DNA of 64,000 nucleotides from Helopsaltes ochotensis (GCA_013400155.1 VXBM01000217.1:583478-647477), one strand, 5' to 3'. Shown: positions 1-11,984, counted from the stretch's first letter. A program made the numbers and translations. Notes: generated by a model not told the origin, from the letters alone.

Positions 1-370
1 GGCATAGGATTGTGTCCAGTTCTTGAATATCTCCAGTGAGGTAGAGTCCACAGCCTCTCTGGACAATTGGTTCCAGTGCTTGTTCACCTGCACAGTAAAG
101 AAGTTCTTCCTCATGTCCAGCTGGGACTTCTCGTGCATCGGTTTGTTTCCTCTTTTGCTATTGCTTGGCACCACCAAACAGAGCGTGGATCCATGCCCTT
201 GAACCCCCTGCTTCAGATACTGATAGACATTAATGAGATCCACTCATTTGTCTCTTCTTGAGAGACAGGCTTAACTCCCTCAGCCTTTCCTTAGAACAGA
301 GATGCTTCAGTCCCATAATTATCTTTGTGTTCTTCCACTGGATTCATTCCAACAGCTCCATGTCTCTCCA
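1..370 (-). mobile_element. CR1 LINE 3' part, cut by window edge
   Basis: Read on the minus strand this is the 3' portion of a bird CR1 retrotransposon. Recognisable pieces are the 'ATGAGGAAGAACTTCTT' stretch (rc of about 102-118), followed towards lower coordinates by the 'CACTGGAAC' and 'CTGGAGATATTCAAGAAC' stretches of the CR1 3' end. The 3' tail lies before base 1, so the element is truncated by the window. It is diverged, with no usable open frame. The call rests on remembered CR1 consensus. Subfamily not assigned. Confidence 0.85.
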
Positions 371-373
371 TAT

Positions 374-512
374 CGTAGAATCATAAAAGTCTTGAGTTGA
401 AAGGGACCTTAAAGATCATCTATTTTCAACCCCTGCCATGGGCAGGGACACCTCCCACTAGACCAGGTTGCTCAAAGCTGCATCCAACCTGGCCTTTAAC
501 ACTTCCAGAGGT
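374..512 (-). mobile_element. CR1 LINE 3' end fragment
   Basis: A second minus-strand CR1 end directly abuts the first. It begins with the CR1 tail (rc 'ATGATTCTACGAT' style, 'agaatcata' on plus) and continues through 'gaaagggaccttaaagatca' and 'gcctttaacacttccag'. It is short, 5'-truncated in the usual CR1 manner and distinct from the copy at 1-370. Its right end is judged by loss of similarity and may be off by about 20 bases. Confidence 0.8.
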
Positions 513-994
513 TTTAGTATTGCTAGTTCCTCCTGAGTTTCAAGGATGAGTTATTTGTGTGTTTTTCCAGGTTAAATGCAGTAAAGTGGCAATGCAGTCT
601 GAAGACCTAATACCAAGGAAAGGAGAGATCTGCAACTAATACGTTTGTGCATGGACTGGCATCCAGGCTAACAAAGGTTTGTCAGTGCTGGCTAGGCACA
701 CTTGACCCCCATCCTGCCATGAGCTGGTTTGACTTCAAAGAAATCGTACCCCAGATATGGCTTGATGACATTGTGCAATATAAAGAGGGTGGTTGCTTTT
801 CCAGAAACTCCCATCCTGCTCCCATTTGTTGCTTTTGAGGCAATCCTAGCATTACAGTATTAGAATTGCTTACATGGTCCAGGACAAAAGCTTGTAGAAG
901 AAAATATTTAGAAAATATTTATCATATTCTGTCTTCACCATTACCTATTGACACAAGATAGAATGCTGCAGTTCTTTGGTATTAAAAAAAAAAT

Positions 995-1027
<33 letters not shown>

Positions 1028-4000
1028 ATTGTAGCAATGGGAAAGGCATAACCTGGCCTTGAAATCTGCTCATGCTGTCTTATCAAGACATTTTGCTTTC
1101 TGAATCTAAGGATCTCTTTTACTCTCCTTCACCACTGTGTAGCATCCTTGTGGAGATTACCTGCAAGGAAACTTAATGCTATAAAAGAAACTCATTTCTA
1201 GCAGCCTTTTGTCCAGCGAAGTGGGTAAGAAATAAGGAGTTATGTCAATGAGGTCATTCTGTTCTCCACTGACAAGTGTAAGATTCTGAGAAAGTTTTGG
1301 TGGTAGGCAAATGGCTAAAAATTGCTTATTCTTACTTCCTTCTACACTTTCCATCGGATATAATTTACCCCTTATGAAATAACATTTACTTCTCTTTAGA
1401 ACTATTCTACTCTTATGGGTTCCAGATTCCCATTCCAATGCATTTCAGGTGCCTAACTCTTAATAGCTGGGGAGTCTGAAGAGATGTAAGTATTGGACCA
1501 CATAGTTACATGTATATTCCTAAGTTTAGATTTTTTTTTTAGTATGCTACAGTCACTTATGAAACAGTGCTCATGTGCTTTGATGCAGATGTAGCTTTTG
1601 GATGGACAGACAAGTCCTAATCCCGCAGTTTGCCCATGATATAAGGAATCAAGGTAAAACTGGCGCTCTCAGGCAAATTGTTCACAAGTTTGTTTTAGTG
1701 TCTAGATGCAGAAAGGTCATATGACTTCATGTCTGCAGGATGAATATATTAAATGACTACATTAAGTACTATGAGGCAGAAATTGAAAGGAAATTCTCTA
1801 TAATTTTTGTAATTCAAAACAGTTAGCAGTATTTTCTGACAGCATAGAATGTTCAGGTTCAGATGTTGACTAAAGGATTAAAAAATACAAACTCTGTGAA
1901 ACTGGTAATTAACTGGTGAAGAGGACTAAATGTTTACAATGGAAGGCACAAAACATGCATTTACTTTCTACATCACTCCCTCTGTACCTTCATGCTCCTT
2001 GACCACTTACTTCCCACCTCCAAGGCATTTCACTACAGCTGCATCCTGCCCTTTTCAAACTGCCCTTCTTCACTAGCATTTGGCACAGTTAATAGAAGTT
2101 CCAAGACATGCTGGTTTGCAACAGCTTTGTAATGTATGCAAAAAGGAAAAACAGGATCAGAGCCACATGTTTGTATTTGTTGGTAGCCTAGGGAGAGATT
2201 TGAACTTAGGTTTGCAGGAGGAACAGGCACTATCTTTTATTTTTACAATTCACAGTGTGTTTCAAAAATTAATATGCCTTAAAGCCCACAGCTTAAAGCC
2301 TGTTGTTGAATTTATGTTTCTTTTGATAAGAAAAAGCCCACCCCACTGTGCTTGTATGGGTTTGAAAGAACATCAAACATAGTACCAAATGCAGCTCTTT
2401 CATGCAGGCAGGTAAAAACACACTGCTCACTTACTGTTTTCTAAGACCTTTCAACAAATTGAGGCACCCCTTTTATGAAAAACTGTCCCCTGTTTCTAAA
2501 AGAACTCTGCATGAGTTCTTGTTCCGTAGCTAAGGACACAAAGTAGGGTGGAACAAGACTTGCATTTTGCAAATTATTATGCATTTGATCATCTATAGTT
2601 AATGCTGGCCATAAGAGCAGCACTGCTAGGTCGGTGAATTCTCCAGTGAAAAGTCTGGCCTGTGTGTTTCCTCACAAAAAGGCACTTCTGAGTATCTCAG
2701 GAAGGAAAGGATGAGAGCGTCTACCTCAAATAGAAAGGCTGCTGCCCTGCCTTCCAGTCAGCTGTGTGGTAAGGAGGCATTTGCTATCCCAAACATGCCT
2801 AAGAAGGAAAGCACAGCAGTGTAGCTAATGCTTCTCTTCCTCATAGGTCCTGCCAGTGTCAAAAGAGAAAGTCTTTCATAAGTCCAAACCTGACAGTAGT
2901 TTACAGGCTGTCTGAGCAGGTGTCAGAAAGCTTCAGGTCTTTTAGCGAGTGATCTCTGCTATGCAAGGTAGCTATGGATCCCACTATAGATTTAACATGC
3001 AGATAAAAGTGTACCTGAATAGCACAGCACACGGACAAACTGTCCAAGAAAAGTCCCAGACATTCTAGAGTGAGGATTTATCTTGGAGATTCAGAGTTCT
3101 TATTTTCTTCTCTGACTTGATGTGCAGGATTATGAGAAGATAATGCTAACACTGTTTAGCTGCTCCTAAAGCCCAAAAAATACATGAAAAGTGAATTTAA
3201 GTCCAAAACACTTCCTACAGTTCTGTTGATACAAACATCAGAAAACAGTCTGCATATTGGACTATTATGAAGAGGCAACTATTGTGTGACTATTTCATTT
3301 ATAATTTCATTCTGAGTATTTCTTTTCCAAATATAAGTCAGGGGTCTGCAAAAGTGAGATTTAGTTCAAAATGAAACAGGATTTGATTCAGGTTATTTCA
3401 GTCATACTTTTACATACTGAAAAGAAATTGATATGTACTGTCAGGATAAAATTACTATTTACTAGAATAAAGTAATCATCTAGACTGTTATTATCAGTTG
3501 CTATTATGTGCTTACTTGGACTCTTCCTAAAGAGTGTCATTTACATGTAGCTAAATTTTCAAATACTGTATTTCTATTAATTTCATTATATAAATGAAAT
3601 ATTTATATATTATATAAATATTTAATTTTAAGAAAATGTACATAAAATGAGCCTTAACTCTTTTTCCTGAGTGGAAGCCAGAGCAAATAAATAGAAAGGA
3701 AATGTAAGGACAAAGGCAGACTGATCCCTACTAAGTAGTGGATTGTTGCCTTATAATTGCTACATTGGAAAATATAGCATTTCATTAATAAGCCTAATGT
3801 GAAACTGGAAAACTCTTATATACATGCTGATTTATTTTATATTCTTTGTATTCAGAAAATTCTTTCATTAGTAAGATTCTGAGATTTAAGTTGAAGGGAG
3901 TTAACCTCACTGGAGACTGAGGTTTTGTGTTTATAAAAACAGTGCTTTGACCTCTATGCACTAAAAAATGAGAAGTATGCAGAAAACTAGGGGTCTGCAA

Positions 4001-4937
4001 TACCCTAATCCCATTCTTCAAAGTACTCTGTCAACTCAGGAAGAGTTATTTCTGTCCAGACCTACTGTATTTTCTACTTACTCTGCCTCCTTCTCTCTGC
4101 TCACAATAAACAGTTCTTGCTGCTTGAGCAGAAGGAGCCCTTTGATCCCTATCTGTCATGTGAGCATTGTCCATTTGAATGAAAGAAAATAATGTGAAGC
4201 ATCAACCCTCAGCTCATTCTCTTTTGGGGACCAAAGAGGTCTCTGCAACCATCAGCCTTAAGGAGTATCTTTGAGAAAGACACCAGGCATCTTTATACTC
4301 TTCTTCATTTTCAGGCCTCTCTCCTGCAGATGGAAGTTACCTGATTCCCCACCATTCAGTTTGGATCTTATAAATTCTAAGATACCAGCTGTGCAACTCT
4401 GTCTCTGTATGTAACTCTGCTGTTAAGATGGCAGGATTATCAGTTCGTGTCAGAGAAAATGCTTTGAATCCTATTATTGTTCATTGACATGCATTACTCC
4501 AAAAGTGTTTGCTTTGGAGTGTGAATATTCAATTATTGTTTCTAAACTTGTTTCTAAAACTAAAAGAGATTGAGGCTGAGTAAATTTACATTTAAACAAT
4601 TTATATATTCTTCTGACTTATTGTTTAATCCATTTTCCTAGATGAATAGTTCAGAAGGAATAAGTTACTCAGCCAAATGCTGTTTCTGTTTCTTATGTGG
4701 TGTATTTTACATTGATAGTCAACATTCCTATCAAATTAAGTAAATGCTTTAATTCTCGCCCTTTAATTTTCACACTTGAAAGAGAATACAACAGTGTGTG
4801 AGCTAGTATTGTGCATATTTATTTATTTCTGGCTTTTTAAAGAGATGAGTAGCACATAAATACAGGAAAACACAAGCTATGGTTTTTAAAAATTTGTTAG
4901 TAGGGGCATTTACATAGGTTCAAGTATTGTTCGCTGA
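513..4937. other. Unassigned AT-rich DNA, no gene seen
   Basis: I see no recognisable exon, RNA gene or young repeat here. Open frames are all 100 codons or shorter, overlap on both strands and resemble no family I know. There is one AG microsatellite (994-1027) and very AT-rich stretches near 3540-3640. Old, diverged repeats cannot be excluded by eye. Confidence 0.6.
994..1027. repeat. (AG)n microsatellite
   Basis: About 34 bases of AG dinucleotides with one AA interruption, directly preceded by a run of A at 984-993. The A-run plus purine dinucleotide makes an uninterrupted purine tract broken by a single T. Confidence 0.95.
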
Positions 4938-4942
4938 GACCC
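4938..4942. repeat. Target-site duplication, left copy (gaccc)
   Basis: The five bases 'gaccc' lie immediately before the LTR terminus 'tgtactgg'. The same five bases recur at 5472-5476, just after the other terminus. A 5-bp duplication is the usual ERVL (class III) footprint. Confidence 0.9.
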
Positions 4943-4991
4943 TGTACTGGTTTGAAAGCAAAACCGGAAAGACTTCAAGTCAGAAACACAA

Positions 4992-4997
4992 TTTAAT
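4992..4997 (-). promoter_or_regulatory. LTR polyadenylation signal ATTAAA
   Basis: The minus strand reads ATTAAA here, about 50 bases before the LTR 3' end and preceded by a T-rich stretch. It is the common one-base variant of AATAAA and sits where the R-region signal of an LTR is expected. Confidence 0.6.
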
Positions 4998-5204
4998 AAG
5001 AGGAAAAGAAAAGATATAAAAAATAAAAAGTACAAAAAAATCCCTGACAGAGTCAGAATACAACCTGACACCCGGTTAGGGTGGTAGTGGCAGTCCAGAT
5101 GAGATGGTCTTGTCAAAGCAGTGATTCCTGTAGAAACGTCTGGTAGCTCTTGTCTCCTCTGGGATCCAGTGGGTAAAAGCTGCCTGTGCTGTCTCAAACC
5201 CTGG

Positions 5205-5211
5205 ATTATAT
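5205..5211 (-). promoter_or_regulatory. LTR TATA box
   Basis: The minus strand reads CATATAATC. It lies between the motif-rich U3 part and the polyadenylation signal, as a retroviral core promoter should. The transcription start would be expected around 5175-5182 on the minus strand. Confidence 0.6.
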
Positions 5212-5276
5212 GCAGGTGGGAATGCCTGGCTCCTCCCCCTGGGTGGAGCACCCCACAATGGGATGATCCCACTCCA

Positions 5277-5347
5277 TGAGTCATGCAGTGGGTCCTCGAT
5301 GGCCCATCAAACAGAGATAACTCCTGGAGGGAGTTATCTATGAGTCA
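5277..5347 (-). promoter_or_regulatory. LTR U3 enhancer: two AP-1 sites and a GATA palindrome
   Basis: Two exact TGAGTCA (AP-1/TRE) sites at 5277-5283 and 5341-5347 bracket a perfect 10-bp inverted repeat (5315-5324 and 5330-5339, 5-base loop). Each arm carries an AGATAA/TTATCT GATA-type site. A further AGATAAGG lies near 5389-5396. The cluster is upstream of the LTR TATA box. Factor binding is inferred from motif matches only. Confidence 0.5.
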
Positions 5348-5471
5348 TGTGGCGAGGCATTGTTAGGCTCGTTAACAGAAGATAAGGAAAACACTGCCCC
5401 ACCTTGGCTCCAACGGCTCATGGGGATAGAATACATACCCTGGGCACAATCTTGCATTGCAACCTAGGACA

Positions 5472-5476
5472 GACCC
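5472..5476. repeat. Target-site duplication, right copy (gaccc)
   Basis: Matches the left copy at 4938-4942 exactly and follows the LTR terminus 'ggaca' without a gap. Confidence 0.9.
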
Positions 5477-5737
5477 TTCAGCACAAAGTGAAATATCCGA
5501 GAGAAAATATACTTTTTTTTCTGTTCAGGTAAGCTCACTTTTCAAGAAGTGTGAAGCTGGTAGCATTTTTAACTATAGAATATGGGTATTTTTGATCTGT
5601 AAGTCCATATAGTGCAGCTGCTCTGAGGAAAAACAGTCTCCTTCAATCAGAAAGATGGTGAATTTCCTATACTATTTTTTTTTCACAAAAATGATAGTAC
5701 ATTAAAGCTCATCTAGAGTTGTTTGTATTTCCTTATA

Positions 5738-5752
5738 TCTATATATATATAA
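5738..5752. repeat. (TA)n short run
   Basis: A short TA dinucleotide tract, probably ordinary slippage. Confidence 0.8.
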
Positions 5753-6323
5753 CAGACCTTCAGATTTAAAGTAGGCAAGACACTGTATTTTCTTCCTCCT
5801 GAAAACAATATCCTATACCATCATCAAAGGGATGATCAGCTTATTTTGAGATGCACAGTTAATGCAGACAGAGACATTTTTCCTGCTCCCACAGTAGTTC
5901 AAGAGGCAAGTTTTCTCTGTATGCAAGCTCAAGATGAGAAGTATGTCAGCAACTATGCAGACAGCATTGGTTCAGCATGAATGCTGACAAATGTTGCATG
6001 TTATTGCACAAGACAGGACCAGCACTCCTGCCTTTGCAATCCTTCTCTTCCAAGAATTCTTGCCGTATTCATCACTGTCCCACGTCTTGCTTCCTCAGCC
6101 ATTATCCCACAGCCTGCAGAATTACCAGACAGAGGATATTGAATAATGTATTCTTTTACTAACTTTCCTTGCCTTTAAGAGAGAAGATGGTGACCATAGT
6201 AACCACCATACTAGGGACAGTGTTTGTTGAAATAAGAAAGTAGAGAAACATCTTATAATGGAGTATCTGTTTTGTCATGCAAGATGCTGGGTAAATTTAT
6301 TTTACACCCAGGATGCTGAGGGG

Positions 6324-6340
6324 AAAAAAAAAAAAAAAAA
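6324..6340. repeat. A17 homopolymer
   Basis: Seventeen uninterrupted A on the plus strand. It could be a decayed poly-A tail, but no upstream copy of a gene or SINE is recognisable and no flanking duplication was found. Confidence 0.9.
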
Positions 6341-6554
6341 GACTGAAAAATTTTAAGTAAGTGTAATGTGATTACAAAAACCAAAGCTGCCTTGCAATGT
6401 TGCCTACTCAATCTCACATGCTAATATTGAAAGAGAAGAAGATCCCTTGTTTCCTGACATGCTTTATCATTACTCATGAAAGAGATACTGCAGTTCTATC
6501 TATTCCCAGAGATGTATCAGGATTAGGGACTGTTCCAATATTTCACGCGTTGGC

Positions 6555-6838
6555 TACAAAGAAAATGGAGACTTCCTTTTTACAAGGAGTCACACAGAAC
6601 AGGCAAGGTGTAAAATGTACAAGTTACTCCTGGGGAGATTTTAACACATGACACAAGTGGAAAAATTTTTACCATGAGAACAGTCAGCCATTGACATAAT
6701 CTCCCCAGGGAAGTGTTGGACTTCCCAACAGAGAACAGTTTTCAGCTGGGCAAGTTGCTGGGCTATCTTGTCTAGACTGTGCATTTATGAAAAGTTGGAG
6801 CTTGACTCCTCCTGATATTCTACAATTCCATGATCTAA
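6555..6838 (+). mobile_element. CR1 LINE 3' end, plus strand
   Basis: Plus-strand CR1 end of the type containing 'gagaacagtcagccattg', 'aatctccccagggaagtg' and 'ctgggctatcttgtctagac'. It finishes with a decayed tail 'tattctacaattccatgat' (consensus TATTCTATGATTCTATGAT). The left boundary is set near 'caaagaaaatggagac' and is approximate. It is 5'-truncated and moderately diverged. Confidence 0.85.
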
Positions 6839-7294
6839 ACAGGGAAACTCCATCATGCTATGCATCTGAATTCTCCTCATAAAATTCTCAGCTTTTCACT
6901 TGCATCCAAAGAAGCATTTACATATGGCTTGCTAATGAACATTTTCATTGAAGTAGACCATTAAATAAAAGGTGTGGAGCTACAAATTAATTCTGTTATG
7001 TAGTGCCCAGTCTCCAGAGTAGCCAGGAAGCAGTCCCACATAAATCAAAGTCTAGGAACACTGGCTTTAAAAACTGGCCTGATTGATTAATGTGTCTTTG
7101 CATCTGCCTGTAGTAAGGTTGTATTTTGAAGTCAGACCTTGGCAACATGTGGGAAGAGAAGTATATTCACATAATATTGACAGAGACTGTTGACTCCAGA
7201 AAGAAACTTCCAACAAAACAACTAGCAGGTAAGAATACTCTCTTAAAAACAGAAAAGGATTAAATAACTTTGTGACACCTTAGACCCCCCAGCC

Positions 7295-7311
7295 TTTTTT
7301 TTTTTTTTTTT
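7295..7311. repeat. T17 homopolymer
   Basis: Seventeen T after 'agcc'. It faces the A13 run at 7365-7377 across 53 bases, so the two could pair as arms of a hairpin. Confidence 0.9.
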
Positions 7312-7364
7312 GAAAGGCCAGAAAGTCAAAATTACAAAGACACAAAGCTACAATACAGCCCAGT

Positions 7365-7377
7365 AAAAAAAAAAAAA
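7365..7377. repeat. A13 homopolymer
   Basis: Thirteen A, complementary to the upstream T17 run at 7295-7311. Confidence 0.9.
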
Positions 7378-10300
7378 GTTTGTATATGTATCAGGGAGGG
7401 GCGAGTACCACAGTGAAGCCACAAGCTGATTCCACCTCTCCATGGGAAGCCATGGGAAGGGCACTGCAGAGATCTGAGCAGACTGTCTACAAATAAGCCT
7501 GGATGTTCAGTTTCCAATGCGCTATGCTGGAAAAACTGGCAGAGAAAGCAGCTTTTGCAATATCCTCCTCAAGCTGGTTAAAAGTTCTTGGCTAGGTGAG
7601 TGTCCTCACATGGATCTCTGCTAGCACACTAGGGTGTGTCCACTCAGCTCACAAAGCAGGGGTTAATTACCTTGGTTGCCTAAAGCCCGATCTGTGTCTT
7701 TTCATCATGGAAGACGAGATGAGGTCTGCTCTTATTTTTTAATTCTGTTCTTACTTTAGAGGCTGTTGTATACTGGCATGGGTAACTGCAAACTGCTCTT
7801 GGAATCATCTGGTTTTGTAAAGCACAGAAGATGCACAAAAAAAAGACAGAAGGTGAATCATATTTTCAACCATCACACGGAACTTCTGAGGATGGTAGGA
7901 CTTTTGCCCTAATGATATCAACACCAGCAGCAGGCCTCTTGGAAATGTGTAATTTCACAAGATGGGTGATACAGACCAAAGTGGCAGAGACTTCTGGTTG
8001 GCAGTGTCCCAAGTGTTGTAGCAGATCTCTGGCCATCCTAACACAACACGCCTTGAGGTGAGAAAGCCTTGTCAACTTTAGCCATGAAACTTAACCATGG
8101 CAACAGTAAATATGGCTGTGCCTTATCAACATTTAACTTTGCATTCTGACCCAGTTTTAACTTTTCCAAGTCTAGCCTGACCAACTGGCAGGGATGCACA
8201 TTTGCTCATGTCTTGGCTAGGTATTTTGTCTTGATTGCTTAAAAAATTATTTATGGATTTAAAGGTTCCTCTTTCACCTAGATGCTTCTCCATAATATTC
8301 TACAACGAGTTTTCTTCTACATATGATTGCAACCACAACCTACCACTATATTGTAAATCATTACTTACTAGACCTATGCAAGGACTAAGATGTTCACTGG
8401 GTGAGTGATTTCTTCCTTAAAGACCTACCAATCTCATACATTCCCCTGCATTTTATTAATTGCTAAAAACCACAGGCAAATGGGAAAAAAAACCCCAGCA
8501 CTGTGTGTGCTTTGTCTTCAAGAGATATGACCATAAAAAAATTCTTTGTACACATCAATAAAAAAAGTTATCATGGGAGATCTGCTATGGAAAAACCCTG
8601 CTGGACAGAAAGCAATTCAGAAGAGTAAGGTTATGTAAGTTCAAGAAAGGTCTAATGTTATAGAGAGATGAAAGCCATACAAATAATTTGCTTCCATTAC
8701 AAGTGCTTCTGCTCTACATGGTACAAATTGCTCTTTCTACTGAAAATGTAGCTTGAGCATAAAAGCATATCCATAGAGATTAAAGGATACAGCATTACTT
8801 TCTGCATGTAATGTCCCTGTTCTATTTTTGCATTTCATAAACAACTTTCTTATAGAATAGCTATGATTTTACAGGGTTTCATGATGCAGGGCTCATCATC
8901 TCTCCTCCAGATTTGTATTACAACAATAGGAAGAAGGTTAGATAAAACCTCACAGAAGAAAAATCCTTTCAAGAGCTACCTCCTTGCTGAGAAGCAAGCC
9001 TTGATGCTAAGCCACGTAACTTGCACAGGTACTTGTGAAAAAAAGCAAAAAAAAAAAGCAAACACTACACACTCCCTAGCTACATCTTCCCAAATGCAGC
9101 ATCTTCCCAAACTTTAAGTCTTAAGGCTTTACTCTCAGACCATACAGCCTTAACCCAGTGTCTATTGGCTTGCTCTAAACAAGTACTCCTATATAACGTA
9201 TGTTCCTCTTTCTCCATTTTCTGTATTTCCAGTTCAATGTCCCTGTACTTCTGAAGCTAGAAGCATCACCCATCACCCATTCTGACCTCACTTCAGAGCC
9301 TTGCCTTTTTTGATTGACAAGGTTCCTTGTGCCCCACACAAATACAATCTAATTTCTTGAAAGTGGCAGATAGATAGAAATACTGGTGGCCTTGACCAGA
9401 GTCATCCTGCAGGGTCACATCGTCTTTCCTGTACTGTGGATAATGCAAATGGAGTAGATGTTAATAGGGCAGTGTGGCTACCCGGAGCAACAGAGAACTG
9501 TAACACAATGCCTTGCAGCCATGAAAAGTCTACCAGGAGATGTGCTGCATGGGCTCCATTAGAAAGTGCTGGACCAGAGCTGTCACGTAGCTTTTCCTCT
9601 CCAGGCATGTGTCGTATCTCATAGGAGAGAATCCAGGTATCAGAAAAACCAAAGTTAAAAAAGAAAGCTGTGGAAAACCTAGTAAAAGAGCAATATTTCA
9701 AACATTCACCAGCTTTTGTTAGATGAGCAAAGGTAGAAAACACATCAGCAACAGAATAAAGTTAAGGAATGCCTTGTTTTAACTGCATGCATATTTTCTT
9801 TAATCAGTGATACAGGGCTGCTATTACCTTCTGTATCAACACAATTCTAAATCTTGGATTCTCTTTCTCAGAGTTTTATTGGGCCTGTTTAGCATAATCC
9901 TTGCAGTGGGACTCTGGATCAGATCCCAAAAACATTGAAAAATGCTTTGAAATTATTTTCTGAAACAAATTTTCATATGACTGCTTCATATGGAGAATGA
10001 TGTCTCTTTTAAATATAATGGAATATAACCAGATGATACAGTATGCTATTGAAGTTTATATTGCCAAAAGTTTCTAGTGTGTTGGTCAGAGTAACATAAC
10101 AAAACCTTCTATTTATACTTTGAAGCCGTTCTTTCATCAGTATCTTAATCACCTCCTACTTTTACACAGGGAATTTATTTTGAGGAGTACGTAGGAGAAC
10201 AGGAGTTTTATCTGAAGGGAAAATATGAAAGAAACCTACAGGTTTCTTACAGCTTGGTCAGAAATTAAAGGGAAGCATGGAGAACAATGCCAATGAAGGA

Positions 10301-10761
10301 AGTCCACTGCTAAAAAAGCCATTTATGTTATGTCATGAGTAAAGACTTATTTCCTACAGAAATGTCTTGTTTCTTAGCAGTTATCACAGTGTCTTAGTTA
10401 ATGCTTGAGATCAAATCAACTCCTGTCCATTTTTGAATGATACATATATAGACAATCTCCCCGCTCAGCACCAACACCAACAAAAAAATCTTGCTCTGAG
10501 TGTTGCTCTGAGAGCATCTGTTTGGTCATTAATACAGATGACAATCAAGAAAGGACAGTCAGATAGTAACAGCTCCTGGAGAAAAAAAATCACAGGAAAG
10601 CAAGGCACCTGGGTAAAAATACTGCCAGACACTCCATGCAGCACAACATCAGAAATAAACCCTAACAAAACATGATGAATAATAAATTCATGAGGGTTTC
10701 TTTGTTTTGCTAATTAAGAAAACTTTGAAAAGTCAGTACAATGTTGTCACACATTCCTAAG

Positions 10762-11189
10762 CTTCTAGATGATTTGATTGTGTTTCATCATAATTAGTGG
10801 ATGTAGTTTTTCTAGATCATTGTAAAGCATTAGATACTGTCCTGCACAGCATCTTCTGGACAAGTTGTCTAGCTGTGAGATGATCAGGTTCACTGTGTAC
10901 TGGATGAAGAACTGGCTGAATGTCAGAACTTCAGGGATTTTAATGTGTGGAGCTACATCTGCCTAAATTGTTCCTCAGGAATTCATTGTAGGACCAGTCT
11001 GGTCAACAAGCCTATCTATGATCTGGATGCAGGAGTTAAATGCACCATTAACAAGGCTGAGGGTACCAAACTGAGAGGTGCTGCTGACTCTCTCAAGGCA
11101 CAAGAGCCTTGCAGAGTTATCTGGATACTTTGGAGCAGTGGGTAACTATCAGTGGCATGAAATTTGCCAAGAACAAATACAGCTTCTGT
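10762..11189 (+). mobile_element. CR1 LINE, reverse-transcriptase C-terminal part, broken
   Basis: This matches the plus-strand ORF2 region of bird CR1 just upstream of the 3' UTR. Conserved words include 'ctgtcctgcacagcatcttc', 'tggatgaagaactggctgaa', 'gatctggatgcaggagtt' and 'tggcatgaaatttgccaaga'. In translation the reverse-transcriptase downstream segments (D-L-D-A-G, D-S-L-K) are visible but frame changes and deletions interrupt them, so it is a dead copy. For example, the segment around 10975-11020 is shortened relative to consensus. The 3' part is lost in the assembly gap. It is the most 5' CR1 sequence recognised in the window. Confidence 0.85.
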
Positions 11190-11984
11190 NNNNNNNNNNN
11201 NNNNNNNNNNNNNNNNNNNNNNNNNNNNNNNNNNNNNNNNNNNNNNNNNNNNNNNNNNNNNNNNNNNNNNNNNNNNNNNNNNNNNNNNNNNNNNNNNNNN
11301 NNNNNNNNNNNNNNNNNNNNNNNNNNNNNNNNNNNNNNNNNNNNNNNNNNNNNNNNNNNNNNNNNNNNNNNNNNNNNNNNNNNNNNNNNNNNNNNNNNNN
11401 NNNNNNNNNNNNNNNNNNNNNNNNNNNNNNNNNNNNNNNNNNNNNNNNNNNNNNNNNNNNNNNNNNNNNNNNNNNNNNNNNNNNNNNNNNNNNNNNNNNN
11501 NNNNNNNNNNNNNNNNNNNNNNNNNNNNNNNNNNNNNNNNNNNNNNNNNNNNNNNNNNNNNNNNNNNNNNNNNNNNNNNNNNNNNNNNNNNNNNNNNNNN
11601 NNNNNNNNNNNNNNNNNNNNNNNNNNNNNNNNNNNNNNNNNNNNNNNNNNNNNNNNNNNNNNNNNNNNNNNNNNNNNNNNNNNNNNNNNNNNNNNNNNNN
11701 NNNNNNNNNNNNNNNNNNNNNNNNNNNNNNNNNNNNNNNNNNNNNNNNNNNNNNNNNNNNNNNNNNNNNNNNNNNNNNNNNNNNNNNNNNNNNNNNNNNN
11801 NNNNNNNNNNNNNNNNNNNNNNNNNNNNNNNNNNNNNNNNNNNNNNNNNNNNNNNNNNNNNNNNNNNNNNNNNNNNNNNNNNNNNNNNNNNNNNNNNNNN
11901 NNNNNNNNNNNNNNNNNNNNNNNNNNNNNNNNNNNNNNNNNNNNNNNNNNNNNNNNNNNNNNNNNNNNNNNNNNNNNNNNNNNN
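11190..11984. other. Assembly gap, 795 N
   Basis: Unsequenced. The left edge is inside a CR1 element and the right edge is inside a pentanucleotide array. The gap probably holds the CR1 3' end and more of the array. Long 'open frames' across it are artefacts of N and of a repeat lacking plus-strand stop codons. Confidence 1.

Larger units (their letters stand above)
4943..5471 (-). mobile_element. Solo LTR of an ERVL-like endogenous retrovirus
   Basis: This is a 529-bp solo long terminal repeat on the minus strand. It starts TGTCCTAGG and ends CCAGTACA on that strand, giving the TG...CA ends of LTRs. It is bounded by matching 5-bp duplications (4938-4942 and 5472-5476). Reading along the minus strand, U3 holds AP-1 and GATA-type motifs, then a TATA box (5205-5211) and a transcribed part with an ATTAAA polyadenylation signal (4992-4997). 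There are no internal viral genes, so it arose by recombination between two LTRs. Intact ends and duplication point to a fairly recent insertion. ERVL rests on the 5-bp duplication and general style; the exact family was not identified. Confidence 0.88.
5477..6554. other. Unassigned DNA between LTR and CR1
   Basis: No gene or recognisable repeat apart from a short TA dinucleotide run (about 5738-5752) and a run of 17 A at 6324-6340. The A-run has no recognisable retroposed sequence in front of it. Confidence 0.6.
6839..10761. other. Unassigned DNA, no gene seen
   Basis: Nothing recognisable except homopolymer runs: T17 at 7295-7311, A13 at 7365-7377 and an A-rich run near 9037-9058. Open frames are short and look random. 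The plus strand seems enriched in A and C in several stretches (for example 8941-9060 and 10460-10500). Confidence 0.6.

Noticed and set aside
4910..5284. 124-codon open frame on minus
   Set aside because: It lies within the solo LTR and reads across its transcribed region; solo LTRs of this type carry no gene.
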